Shown piece after piece: positions 47,101 through 54,820 of a DNA stretch of 64,000 nucleotides (position 1 is the stretch's first letter; each line of letters opens with the position of its first letter). The DNA lies in contig SVQW01000012.1 of the NCBI GenBank assembly GCA_015065085.1, positions 1 through 64,000 of the forward strand. The letters run 5' to 3'. The notes under the pieces were generated by a model, which was not told where the DNA came from, searched no databases, and saw nothing but the letters and a program-made list of their open reading frames with translations. Position numbers and translations under genes: made by a program. Source of the DNA: Oscillospiraceae bacterium. GTDB lineage: Bacteria; Bacillota; Clostridia; Oscillospirales; SIG627.

Positions 47101-48411
47101 AACCGCACCGCGCTTTCTTTCGTATCCCATATAGCAGTTCTGGGTCTTGCTGTACACCCTGCTTCGTATGAAAACATAAAAACCTCCGCTGTATTTTCTG
47201 TTAAGCTTTTCCACACACTCCAGTGCGTTTTTTATTATTCTTTCATCCTCCGGGCTTGTTTGGCTGTCACATTCTTTAAGGTCGCCCAGTATCCCGAAAT
47301 ATAGGTTTTTATCACGGTTGGCAAGATAAAACCGCTCCAGTCGTTCAAACAGCTTTCCGTCCTCGTTTTCGCCGAACAGAAGCGATGTTATTACCGTAAG
47401 CGTGCGCCATTCCCTCGGTATACCGCCGGGATGCTCGGATTTCAGCTTAGGTATTATGCCCGGCTTTGCCGTTCGGGAGAAAAAACGGTCACACAGCATA
47501 CGCGTACTTTCAAAAATGGGAATTATAAAAATCAGCACCGACGGTATTATAAAATATCCCATATCCAGACACATACAGACAGATGCAAAAAGCAAACCGA
47601 AAAACACCAATGTCATGGCAATAACATACGGTGCACAATTCGGCTTGTTCATAAGATAAAAGCCTATGTGCCTCATATCACCGTCATTGGCAGTGCATTT
47701 TTCAAGTATTTCCTTAAGCACCTCGGTCTGGCTCATGCGTCTTTTACGGGACAGCTTTTCAAGCCTTGTGCGGTAAAGTGCCTGGGTCGGCTTATCCATA
47801 CGTGAGTAAACTCCCGCAGGGTCCAGCCTCATCATACGCTCGATGGGTGAATATCCCGTCACATATGCCCCAAAATCGATTATGGAGCTTTTTCGCAACG
47901 AGGTTATAAGGTTGCGCGCCAGATTTTCATCCGCAATAGCCTTTTCCGCCCAGGCAAGGTCAGATCCGCCCTTGAATGAAAGCTGACCGCACAACAATGA
48001 AATACGCTGTATAATAACCGCTTTCATTGCATTCTGAACACTTGAAATTTCACGGTCATCCAAAAAGTCGTTACGTGAAAACACTTCAAAAAAACTGCTT
48101 ACAGCGTCGTTATTAAGCTCATATTCCGTGAAAAAGAACAGCTTTTCCACATACGAATAAAGCCGTGAAGACAACGGAAGCTCACGGCGCGGAGCCTTTA
48201 AAAGCTGTTTTGCTTCACGCTCGATAATATAGTAATTATCCGACAGCCACTTGGCACTTACAGCATTGCCCACCGTGTCATTTCTGACAGCGGTACGGCA
48301 AAAACGCTTTATACGCCTCAAATCGGAAGAAATATCCGGGCATTTCTGTATACGCGCGGGGGAATTGTATATTTTTATGGCATATTCCTTTATCTGTACT
48401 TTATCCGGCAT
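41152..48411 (-). CDS. Cyclic beta-1,2-glucan synthase-like protein (GT84 plus GH94)
   Basis: A 2,419-residue membrane protein resembling NdvB/Cgs. Hydrophobic segments near residues 265-310 and in the 680-760 and 800-880 regions frame a glycosyltransferase domain with LDADTEVGMGQIPQLC near 467. A glucoamylase-like part follows and the C-terminus is a GH94-type phosphorylase domain with GSCDWNDGFS, the catalytic Asp near 2168. The family makes cyclic or linear beta-1,2-glucans from UDP-glucose and trims them. The ATG at 48411 follows AAAGGA; 64 upstream codons are open but lack that support. It stands alone, divergent from secA. Confidence 0.85.
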   Translation of the reverse strand: MPDKVQIKEYAIKIYNSPARIQKCPDISSDLRRIKRFCRTAVRNDTVGNAVSAKWLSDNYYIIEREAKQLLKAPRRELPLSSRLYSYVEKLFFFTEYELNNDAVSSFFEVFSRNDFLDDREISSVQNAMKAVIIQRISLLCGQLSFKGGSDLAWAEKAIADENLARNLITSLRKSSIIDFGAYVTGYSPIERMMRLDPAGVYSRMDKPTQALYRTRLEKLSRKRRMSQTEVLKEILEKCTANDGDMRHIGFYLMNKPNCAPYVIAMTLVFFGLLFASVCMCLDMGYFIIPSVLIFIIPIFESTRMLCDRFFSRTAKPGIIPKLKSEHPGGIPREWRTLTVITSLLFGENEDGKLFERLERFYLANRDKNLYFGILGDLKECDSQTSPEDERIIKNALECVEKLNRKYSGGFYVFIRSRVYSKTQNCYMGYERKRGAVIELSRLLRGIDTTLSHIGGDISQLKDVKYVLTLDADTEVGMGQIPQLCSAMAHPLNKPVIETENGRSYVKSGYGIMQPLMSYALEPSGKTPFCVLKSGAGGKDIYSSAAFDIYQSFFSSGMFCGKGIFDVDAFLTVIDGAFPDESVLSHDILEGCLLRCGLVSDVVFTDSLPQNAISYFKREHRWSRGDVQAMAFAGTRVKNAEGVSTKNPLGNLSKYKLWSNISRITLPILGVVGIVFAAVSGYERVMIPTLSYLFVPFVCDAVGIVTSRRFQQIFRKFTADVISGIWSAFLNLLYDISTLFHRAYINADAIVRSLWRMKISHRNMLEWTTALEADKAKGGGLRAYYGYMKYSVAAGLLFVLPDGGFVRFMGIMFFLSPVICYLLARPLDNTLRITSKQCDTVTEYCRDMWKFFAAEVTAEQNHLPPDNVQFSPVYSCARKCSPTNIGLYLLSVMAACDFGFINGNELYERINNTLDTVCKMEKWHGHLFNWYDNCTLSVEGTKYVSTVDSGNFITCLAALEKGLKEYSVSDGRLEFVMSRIRDIMDKTDFRALYNSQRDLFYLGYNADNDSMGEGCYDLFMSEARTTSYYAVARGIVPKRHWASIGRILISRGSYIGAASWTGTAFEYFMPALLLPVYKNSFSYEALQFAFREQMRHGASVGKQRVWGSSECGFYEFDARMNYQYKAIGAPFLSLKHEQDKEFVFSPYSSFLMMECNPVKVLENLEIMKSLGMYSVYGFYEAADFTPSRAEGDYAMVESYMAHHVGMSIVACANIVFSNVFRRRFMADAQMACAAELLQEKIPTDANIFNDIDSGDIPEKRTRSPYGLKSEHIDTANPRIALFSGYRSSLRVSDSGHIWLERRGERRNRCVNVPPTDITSRRRGFVTAACINGKIFSPAGELCGGDVKVGFEYNRDSADFNMTDGYRLVNASLRLSARTCVMYTDISVNCREGDSVEYMLYLQPVMDSFDDYDAHPAFGALSVEAEYDAQNKIIIFHRRSRKPGEDLYLAAGCAQVNVNLQFETRADMLFAEFDELCDVLKSDATLSCTTGACIDPRLLIRVNSSNAHRHGKSTEKLCFMVLCATDKAKAINAFLKARDNYGTQREADALATANTKKALETSTDRMDISDHLLMEKILRAVSFRQNGVSIDTVPEKNFSREELWKYSVSGDVPVVCVYVQSEKQLTFCGRMIMLHRLCNLKGLMYDLVFVMNETEVYTRPIAGGLRALCSGYRSDYLVGKKGGLFFVGDAEAREIFRTVSCLWLEGDEETESAPYTSGLYNIFTSPDRHWQGEKYEAVYETYGGDFTSLGFVIDKNSKRPPLSYAHVLSNRVFGTVITQNSLGYTWFSNSHERRLTRFENSAYDSFASETVYMKGESGLYDLCRTASRVEYLPNRAVYSGRAQDTAYKIEVFVHDKLFVKSVRVKLSRPQKVFYALRPTFSSAVYYVRGENNIVFGSHFSKDKGLVVMPREENCFVYTSLFEALDGYGAINDMAVIGKEGSDLEFSLCCITGEKTMEYTLEVLKNGTFDAFAGQSLEMTKELLGGMLQKSPVGSDGIELMKNFWLPYQAVFCRFFARGALYQSGGAYGFRDQLQDCRIFFGSNPRIARRHIIRCAAHQFEEGDVQHWWHNLTAPDGSSPGIRSRCSDDYLWLVYTACEYAEKTGDNSIWDVKVRYLHDQPLGVSEHERYSTPQRSDIYESVYEHCGRAVNLFEKRGLGAHGMPFIGSCDWNDGFSAVGEAGRGESVWLALFGRIVLEKFARVCLQKGEDASRFFRLSDTLGKNIDKFAYNGKWFLRGFYDDGSPLGDESCDECRIDLLPQAFSAICDDFLQRTRPNAYRSDKARIKSGLDYAYKYLYDPENRILKLFSPPFEDTDQNPGYIKSYAAGLRENGGQYTHAAVWGAMGFECAGQSERAEEIKRALCPALRAADEQLFKKYMTEPYVVCGDVYSNISHPARGGWSWYTGSAAWYYELLSNSGDA

Positions 48412-48587
48412 GATATGTCCTTTCGGAAAGAAAATTTTTACATCGCTTTTATTTTGCACGCATGAAATCAAATCATACATTTTATTATTCAAATGTTTAC
48501 ATTTATCCCTTTCATTGAGAGCAATAATATAGTATAATAAGATGATAAATACACTATTGTAAAATTCGGAAAGGTTGTTGCATACAA

Positions 48588-51335
48588 ATGGGTATAATTT
48601 CAAAAATCTTCGGAACTCATTCCGAGCGTGAAATAAAAAGAATAATTCCGCTTGTGGACAAAATTGAATCCCTTGCCGATGAGTATAAAGCTTTAAGCGA
48701 CGAGCAGCTCAAGGCAAAAACCGCGGAATTCAAAAAACGTCTTGCCGATGGTGAAACACTTGATGATATACTTTGTGAGGCATTTGCAACGGTGCGCGAG
48801 GCATCCGACCGTGTGCTTGGCAAAAGGCATTACAGAGTTCAGCTTATCGGCGGTATAATAATCCATCAGGGACGTATTGCCGAAATGCGTACAGGCGAAG
48901 GTAAAACCCTTGTGGCAACGCTCCCCGCCTACCTCAACGCGCTCTCCGGAAAAGGCGTTCATGTTGTCACGGTAAACGACTATCTTGCCAAGCGTGACAG
49001 CGAGTGGATGGGAAAAGTATACAATTATCTCGGTCTCACCGTAGGTCTTATAATTCACGACATAAAGCCGGAGGACAGAAAGGCACAGTATGATGCCGAC
49101 ATCACCTACGGTACAAACAACGAGTTCGGATTTGACTATCTGCGTGACAACATGGTTATTTACAAGGAGCACATGGTTCAGCGCGGTCATAATTTTGCCG
49201 TTGTGGATGAGGTGGATTCCATCCTCATCGACGAAGCGCGTACTCCTCTTATCATTTCGGGACAGGGCAATGAGTCTTCCGAAATATACGAAACAGCCGA
49301 CAAATTTGCCCGCACTCTCAAGGTATTCCGCATAAAGGAGCTGGACGACAAAAAGGACAACGATGACATTGATGCGGATTACATCGTAGATGAAAAAGCC
49401 AATACTGCCGTGCTCACAAAGTACGGAATAGAAAAGGCGGAGAGCTTTTTCAAGCTTGAAAATCTTACCGACCCCGAGAACTCCGAAATTGCCCATCACA
49501 TCAACCAGGCTATACGCGCACACGGCGTAATGAAGCGCGATGTGGATTACGTGGTAAAGGATGGTGAGGTAATAATTGTCGACGGCTTTACGGGACGTCT
49601 CATGCACGGCAGACGTTACTCCAACGGTCTGCATCAGGCAATAGAGGCAAAAGAGCATGTAAAGGTTGAAAAGGAATCAAAAACCCTTGCCACCATCACC
49701 TTCCAGAACTATTTCCGTCTTTATTCCAAGCTCAGCGGTATGACAGGTACCGCACTTACGGAGGAGTCGGAATTCCGCGAGATATACAATCTGGATGTCA
49801 TTGAAATTCCCACCAACCGCCCCATGATACGCAAAGACAATGTTGACCTTGTTTACAAAACACGTCAGGCAAAGCTCAAAGCCATTGTAGAGCAGATAAA
49901 AAAATGTCACGAAAAGGGACAACCCGTACTGGTGGGTACTGTTTCCATCGACAAGTCGGAAGAGCTTTCACGCATGCTGACAAAGGAAAACATCAAGCAC
50001 AATGTCCTGAATGCGAAGCTTCACGAAAAGGAAGCGGAAATAGTTGCTCAGGCAGGTAAATTCGGTGCAGTCACCATTGCTACCAACATGGCAGGCCGAG
50101 GCACCGACATAATGCTTGGCGGTAACGCAGAATATCTTGCGAAGCAGGAATTGGAGCGTGAAGGTATTGAGGAAAGGCTCCTCATATTATGTGACAGCAC
50201 CTTTGACACCGACGATGCCGAAATACTCGAAGTGCGCGAAAAATTCCGTATCCTGACCGCAAAGCACCAGCAACAGATAGCTCCCGAAGCAGAAAAAGTG
50301 CGTGCAGCAGGCGGTCTGTACATTTTGGGTACCGAGCGCCACGAAGCCAGACGTATCGACAACCAGCTCCGCGGACGTGCGGGACGTCAGGGTGACCCCG
50401 GCGAATCCACTTTCTTCCTCTCCTTCGAGGATGACCTTATGCGTTTGTTCGGAAGCGACCGTGTAATGGGTATGGTTAACCTTGCGCTTGAGGATGACAA
50501 GCCCATGGATATGAAAATCATATCGGGCACTATCGAAACAGCGCAAAAAAACCTGGAAGACAAGCACTTTAACAGCCGTAAGAACGTCCTGAAGTTTGAC
50601 GATGTAATGAATCAGCAAAGAACCATTATCTATGACCAGCGTCGCGAAGTTCTTAACGGCGAAAACATCAAGGAAAAAATAGCAAACATGATGGAGAGCT
50701 GGATAACCTCCAACGTAGACACTTTCTGCTCTGCGGAGGCTGCACCGGACGACTGGAATTTTGACAGTCTGAGAGCTTACTTCGCCATGTTCATGATGGC
50801 GACCGGCGCAGACTTCAGATATGACCAGGAACAGCTTTCATCCGTCACTTCAGATGATATAAAACAGCTTCTTATACAGCGTGCAAACGAAATTTATGCC
50901 AAAAAAGAGGAGCTTTTCGGTGCGGACGATATGCGCGAAGCGGAACGCACCATTCTGTTGGGCAACGTTGACGACAAGTGGATGGAACACATTGACGCCA
51001 TGGATGACCTCAAGGAAGGCATCTATCTCCAGGCATACGCCCAGCACGATCCTGTTACAGCATACAAAATCGAGGGCTCCCAGATGTTCGAGGAAATGGT
51101 TACCGCCATCCGTGAGGACACCGTAAAATCACTTATCATGCTCCAGAAGCAGGAAAAGCCCATTGAAAGAAAGAAGGTTGCCATCGAAACAGGTGCTTCG
51201 CACGGCGCCTCCGACGGCTCTATCAAAAGAAAGCCCATCCACACTGCTCACACAAAGGTCGGCAGAAATGACCTCTGCCCCTGCGGAAGCGGCAAAAAAT
51301 ACAAAAAATGCTGCGGTTGGGATGAATCAAACTGA
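48588..51335 (+). CDS. secA: Protein translocase ATPase SecA
   Basis: A 915-residue motor that pushes preproteins through SecYEG. Walker A MRTGEGKTLVATL, DEAD-like VVDEVDSILIDEARTPL, TNMAGRGTDI and QLRGRAGRQGDPG are all present. The C-terminus DLCPCGSGKKYKKCCG is the zinc-binding SEC-C tail that contacts SecB or lipids. Length is at the upper end for Firmicutes. GGAAAGG stands before the ATG. The many signal-peptide proteins of this window would be its clients. Confidence 0.98.
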   Translation: MGIISKIFGTHSEREIKRIIPLVDKIESLADEYKALSDEQLKAKTAEFKKRLADGETLDDILCEAFATVREASDRVLGKRHYRVQLIGGIIIHQGRIAEMRTGEGKTLVATLPAYLNALSGKGVHVVTVNDYLAKRDSEWMGKVYNYLGLTVGLIIHDIKPEDRKAQYDADITYGTNNEFGFDYLRDNMVIYKEHMVQRGHNFAVVDEVDSILIDEARTPLIISGQGNESSEIYETADKFARTLKVFRIKELDDKKDNDDIDADYIVDEKANTAVLTKYGIEKAESFFKLENLTDPENSEIAHHINQAIRAHGVMKRDVDYVVKDGEVIIVDGFTGRLMHGRRYSNGLHQAIEAKEHVKVEKESKTLATITFQNYFRLYSKLSGMTGTALTEESEFREIYNLDVIEIPTNRPMIRKDNVDLVYKTRQAKLKAIVEQIKKCHEKGQPVLVGTVSIDKSEELSRMLTKENIKHNVLNAKLHEKEAEIVAQAGKFGAVTIATNMAGRGTDIMLGGNAEYLAKQELEREGIEERLLILCDSTFDTDDAEILEVREKFRILTAKHQQQIAPEAEKVRAAGGLYILGTERHEARRIDNQLRGRAGRQGDPGESTFFLSFEDDLMRLFGSDRVMGMVNLALEDDKPMDMKIISGTIETAQKNLEDKHFNSRKNVLKFDDVMNQQRTIIYDQRREVLNGENIKEKIANMMESWITSNVDTFCSAEAAPDDWNFDSLRAYFAMFMMATGADFRYDQEQLSSVTSDDIKQLLIQRANEIYAKKEELFGADDMREAERTILLGNVDDKWMEHIDAMDDLKEGIYLQAYAQHDPVTAYKIEGSQMFEEMVTAIREDTVKSLIMLQKQEKPIERKKVAIETGASHGASDGSIKRKPIHTAHTKVGRNDLCPCGSGKKYKKCCGWDESN

Positions 51336-51374
51336 TTTTGACTCGTATATGCAACCGTAAAGGAGAATGAAAAC

Positions 51375-52649
51375 ATGGGAACAGGTCTTATAATCGCAGG
51401 AACAATATTTCTTCTCAATCCCAATATAAACATTGTGGATCTTCTGCCCGATTTCATAGGATACATTTTGATATTCCGCGGACTTTTCCGACTGGCTGAC
51501 ATGGATGACCGCATGGCAAGCGCCAGAAAAAAAGCAAAATGGTTATTGTTTGTCAGCCTTGCAAAAATAGTTTTCATGCTCCAGCTCCCCTCTTCAAGCG
51601 ACAGTGACGTTCTTTTATTCACATTTTGCTTTGCGGTAATCGAAATACTTTTGTGTATACCGCTTTTCAGCGAATTTTTCGGCGGAATGAACTATCTTTG
51701 CTCCCGCTACGACAACGAAACAGCACTGAAAAGCGAATCGGAAGCCAAGGCGCTTATATATATTTTTTTGATATTAAAAAACGCCCTGCCCGTTATACCC
51801 GAGCTTTTCTCTCTCAACGACGCGACATACGGCTTTGAGCTGAACCATGACCACTACAAGCACATCAGAGACATGGAAATAATAAAAAAGATTTCCGTTA
51901 TAGGCGCTTTTGTAATTGTCCTTATATGTGCCGTTGTGATAGGCATAAAATTTATCTCATATCTCAGAAAAGTAAACTCGGACAAGCAGTTTATTTCACG
52001 TCTTGAAGCCTACTACCGAGAAAATATTCTCAGCGATTCGGCAATGTGGGCAAGACGCCATCAGAATCTTGCTCTCACTTTCTTTGCCGTGGGAATAATG
52101 TTTTTCAACAACATTTATCTGGACACATTCCCGGTAACCCCCGATTCATTGGGATATATATTCTTTCTTGCGGGTGCGTTCTATCTGGCAAAGCTTGGTA
52201 TAAACGTCTTTTGCATGTCGCTGTTATCCGTTGCGGGCACGGCAATATGTGCAGTAAGTAATATTTACCGTATGTACTGCTCGGGCTTCGGTGCCTTTTC
52301 AGGCTACTACTGGGATTACTTCAAAACTTCCTATGCAATACCGCTGGATATAATCTGTGCAGTAATTTTCATTGCAACAACGGCAATACTTCTACGCCAT
52401 ATCCGCACAGTGACTGCCGATAATCCCGACGGTGTGGTATTCCCGTCAAAAGTGCTCACCTCGTTAATTCCCGTCGCGGCGTTATCCACAATGCTTACCG
52501 ACCTTTTGCCCATTCTGGACAAAACAGCAGTTTCAGATGCAATACCGGACTATTACGCCATTTTTGCATTCATAATTCCCGTGTGCACACTTGCTGTAAC
52601 ATCGGTGTGCGCGGCGCAAATGCTCAAAATGCGCACTGCCGCACAATAA
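51375..52649 (+). CDS. Polytopic membrane protein of unknown function
   Basis: A 424-residue integral membrane protein with about ten hydrophobic segments in two halves. The first half starts GTGLIIAGTIFLLNPNINIV and the second repeats a similar motif (FFNNIYLDTFPVTPDSLGYI), so both carry an N-(I)-x-(L/D)-P-D-(F/S)-(I/L)-GYI element. This suggests an internal duplication. No transporter signature or enzyme motif was recognised. It is 39 bp after secA, with AAAGGAG as ribosome-binding site, and 17 bp before the GH106-like gene. Confidence 0.7.
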   Translation: MGTGLIIAGTIFLLNPNINIVDLLPDFIGYILIFRGLFRLADMDDRMASARKKAKWLLFVSLAKIVFMLQLPSSSDSDVLLFTFCFAVIEILLCIPLFSEFFGGMNYLCSRYDNETALKSESEAKALIYIFLILKNALPVIPELFSLNDATYGFELNHDHYKHIRDMEIIKKISVIGAFVIVLICAVVIGIKFISYLRKVNSDKQFISRLEAYYRENILSDSAMWARRHQNLALTFFAVGIMFFNNIYLDTFPVTPDSLGYIFFLAGAFYLAKLGINVFCMSLLSVAGTAICAVSNIYRMYCSGFGAFSGYYWDYFKTSYAIPLDIICAVIFIATTAILLRHIRTVTADNPDGVVFPSKVLTSLIPVAALSTMLTDLLPILDKTAVSDAIPDYYAIFAFIIPVCTLAVTSVCAAQMLKMRTAAQ

Positions 52650-52666
52650 ATTAAGGAGTACAAAGT

Positions 52667-54790
52667 ATGGAAAAAATACAAAGCATTATAAACTCCTCGG
52701 CTGACGCCCTTACTCCCGTCGTGCTCTGGCACTGGAACGGAGCCGTTTCACGCGAGGGTCTGCTCCGACAGCTTGTACGCATGAAAAAAGCCGGGGTTGG
52801 CGGATGCATCGCAGTTTATAATCCCGCGGATAATGCGGAAATAACCCGTGAAGAGCTTTGCGACCTTGTTTTTGTATGCAGTGACGAATGTCAAAAGCTT
52901 AATATGGATTTCGGGATTCTTGATACTCCCGACGGTCATCTGTTATCCGCGGTACACTCCCTTACCGACCGTGCCGTGGCAGTTTATGATAACAATAATC
53001 AAGATGGCTTTATAAGCATTTCACTCACCGAAAATGAAAATGACATAGAATACGCCCTTTCTCGGTTTACGTCATGGAGCAGTGGCAGAAGCCGTTTTGT
53101 TTCGGGCTGTAACATTCCCGAAAGCGATGAAAATGTATTGGAGCTTGCGAAGCATGCCTTTGATATGGCAATCGTTCGCGGTGCCTGCCGTGTTGCTTAC
53201 CCCGTTCCGTATTCACCGAACGGAAATATAACCACCGCGCTCTCTCCCGTTCAGCCCTATTATGACAGCTGTGAAAAGCTCAACGGTTATATTTCCCGTC
53301 TTTCGGCTCTTATGAATGAGGGATGCGACACAGCGGATATACTGCTTATAATCGACAAAGCAGATAACAAAGATGCCGTAAATCTTTACAATCTGCTCTC
53401 AAAGCTTCACATTGATTTTCATGTTGCCGAGGCTTGTGCCATAAAAGACAGCATTAAATATAAAAAGCCTGATGTTTGCATCGATGCAACGAAATATTCT
53501 GATATATTTGTTATCGACAGCCAAAAAGAACACTTCCCCTCCGCTGTTTTGCAGGCATTGGACGAATTTGAAGCAAACGGCGGAAAAATGGTTTGTTTCG
53601 GTGAAAATGTTCCTCTTGAATACGAAAGCATTCTCAGCCATATGTATCGTGAAAAGCTTAAAAATGTCAAAATCCTCTCACGTACGGGAAATGGCGACGA
53701 AATATTGTATCGTTGTCGAAATCACGACGGATTAAAGGTGTATTTCTTTGTAAATACCGCGCCTTACCACGTAGAATCCAAAATATATATAAACGGCGAA
53801 AACAGCGCCGTGCGCCTGAAAGCCGAAAACATGACAAATATACGCCTTTTGGATATCGATTATCCTCAGGGCGTTGCGTTCAAGCTGAATTTTGAGCCGT
53901 ATCAGTCCCATATTGTATTAGTTGCACATGAGGGCACGTTGCCTGAGGGGATAAAAGCAGATAAGCCCGCCACCCACGTCCGTCTCAAAAACGATTGGGA
54001 AATTGAGGAATGTGAAATCAATGCGCTGGTGCTTGACACCTGCCGCATTAAAACAGGCAGTGAGCTTTCCGATGAAATGGAAATATCACATGCCGTAAAG
54101 GTCTCTGAGGGTGAATTCGAGCTTCATTTTGATTTCGAAATTGATGAAGCCATGAGCCTTAAAAGCTGCGAAAACCTCCGATTGGTAATCCATAATGCAA
54201 TGGACCATCATATTTCCGTAAACGGACGGCGAGTATTTTACAACGGTTATTCCTGGTGGCGCGACAGCTCACTGGAAGTTATTGACATAAAAGATTTTGT
54301 TTCAAAAGGACACAACGATATAACTCTGCGCGGCACAAAGCCGTTTGAAAAAATATATCTTATCGGAAATTTCGGCGTATATTCCCGAAGCGGATATCTG
54401 CGCACTGCCCGAAATACGGTAATAACCGACGGACCTTTTGTAATTTCAAATCCCCCGTCGCAGGTACCCGATGGGTTGTTGGCAGATGCCGGAATGCCGT
54501 TTTTCACCGGAAGAATTCTGTTAAAACAGAATCTTAAAATCAAAAAGAGCTTTGGAGAGCGTATTTATCTTGATTTTAACATGCCAAAAGCCGCCATGTG
54601 CCGTTTGTATATAAATTCGGTTGCAGCATTTGACGTTCCGTGGCGTGATTCTCCACTTGATATCACAAGCCTGGTAAAGCGAGGAATAAATACGCTCAAA
54701 ATGGAGCTTATAATTTCCGATAACAACCTTACCAACCCCCGCAAAAACGGAATTTCCAACAGATACCGACTTAACGATACGGGTATTTAA
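52667..54790 (+). CDS. GH106-like (alpha-L-rhamnosidase-like) protein, shortened
   Basis: A 707-residue cytoplasmic protein. The opening VVLWHWNGAVSREGLLRQL and MKKAGVGGCIAVY match the start of the GH106 catalytic domain, where FWFWNG and a GxGG loop are usual. The protein is clearly shorter than typical members (around 1,000 residues), and the normal W-S/P-G-x-AGG segment is replaced by GILDTPDGHLLSA. The C-terminal 250 residues look like galactose-binding beta-sandwiches (HISVNGRRVFYNGYSWWR, RLYINSVAAFDVPWR). It may be a divergent enzyme or a non-catalytic binder. No signal peptide. Confidence 0.55.
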   Translation: MEKIQSIINSSADALTPVVLWHWNGAVSREGLLRQLVRMKKAGVGGCIAVYNPADNAEITREELCDLVFVCSDECQKLNMDFGILDTPDGHLLSAVHSLTDRAVAVYDNNNQDGFISISLTENENDIEYALSRFTSWSSGRSRFVSGCNIPESDENVLELAKHAFDMAIVRGACRVAYPVPYSPNGNITTALSPVQPYYDSCEKLNGYISRLSALMNEGCDTADILLIIDKADNKDAVNLYNLLSKLHIDFHVAEACAIKDSIKYKKPDVCIDATKYSDIFVIDSQKEHFPSAVLQALDEFEANGGKMVCFGENVPLEYESILSHMYREKLKNVKILSRTGNGDEILYRCRNHDGLKVYFFVNTAPYHVESKIYINGENSAVRLKAENMTNIRLLDIDYPQGVAFKLNFEPYQSHIVLVAHEGTLPEGIKADKPATHVRLKNDWEIEECEINALVLDTCRIKTGSELSDEMEISHAVKVSEGEFELHFDFEIDEAMSLKSCENLRLVIHNAMDHHISVNGRRVFYNGYSWWRDSSLEVIDIKDFVSKGHNDITLRGTKPFEKIYLIGNFGVYSRSGYLRTARNTVITDGPFVISNPPSQVPDGLLADAGMPFFTGRILLKQNLKIKKSFGERIYLDFNMPKAAMCRLYINSVAAFDVPWRDSPLDITSLVKRGINTLKMELIISDNNLTNPRKNGISNRYRLNDTGI

Positions 54791-54820
54791 AATAAACTTA
54801 AAAAGGAAGTATACACTTTT

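Noticed and set aside
48412-48603. 64-codon N-terminal extension of the glucan-synthase-like protein
   Set aside because: It lacks a ribosome-binding site, would reach into the secA start region, and is poor in coding character; the ATG at 48411 has AAAGGA in place.
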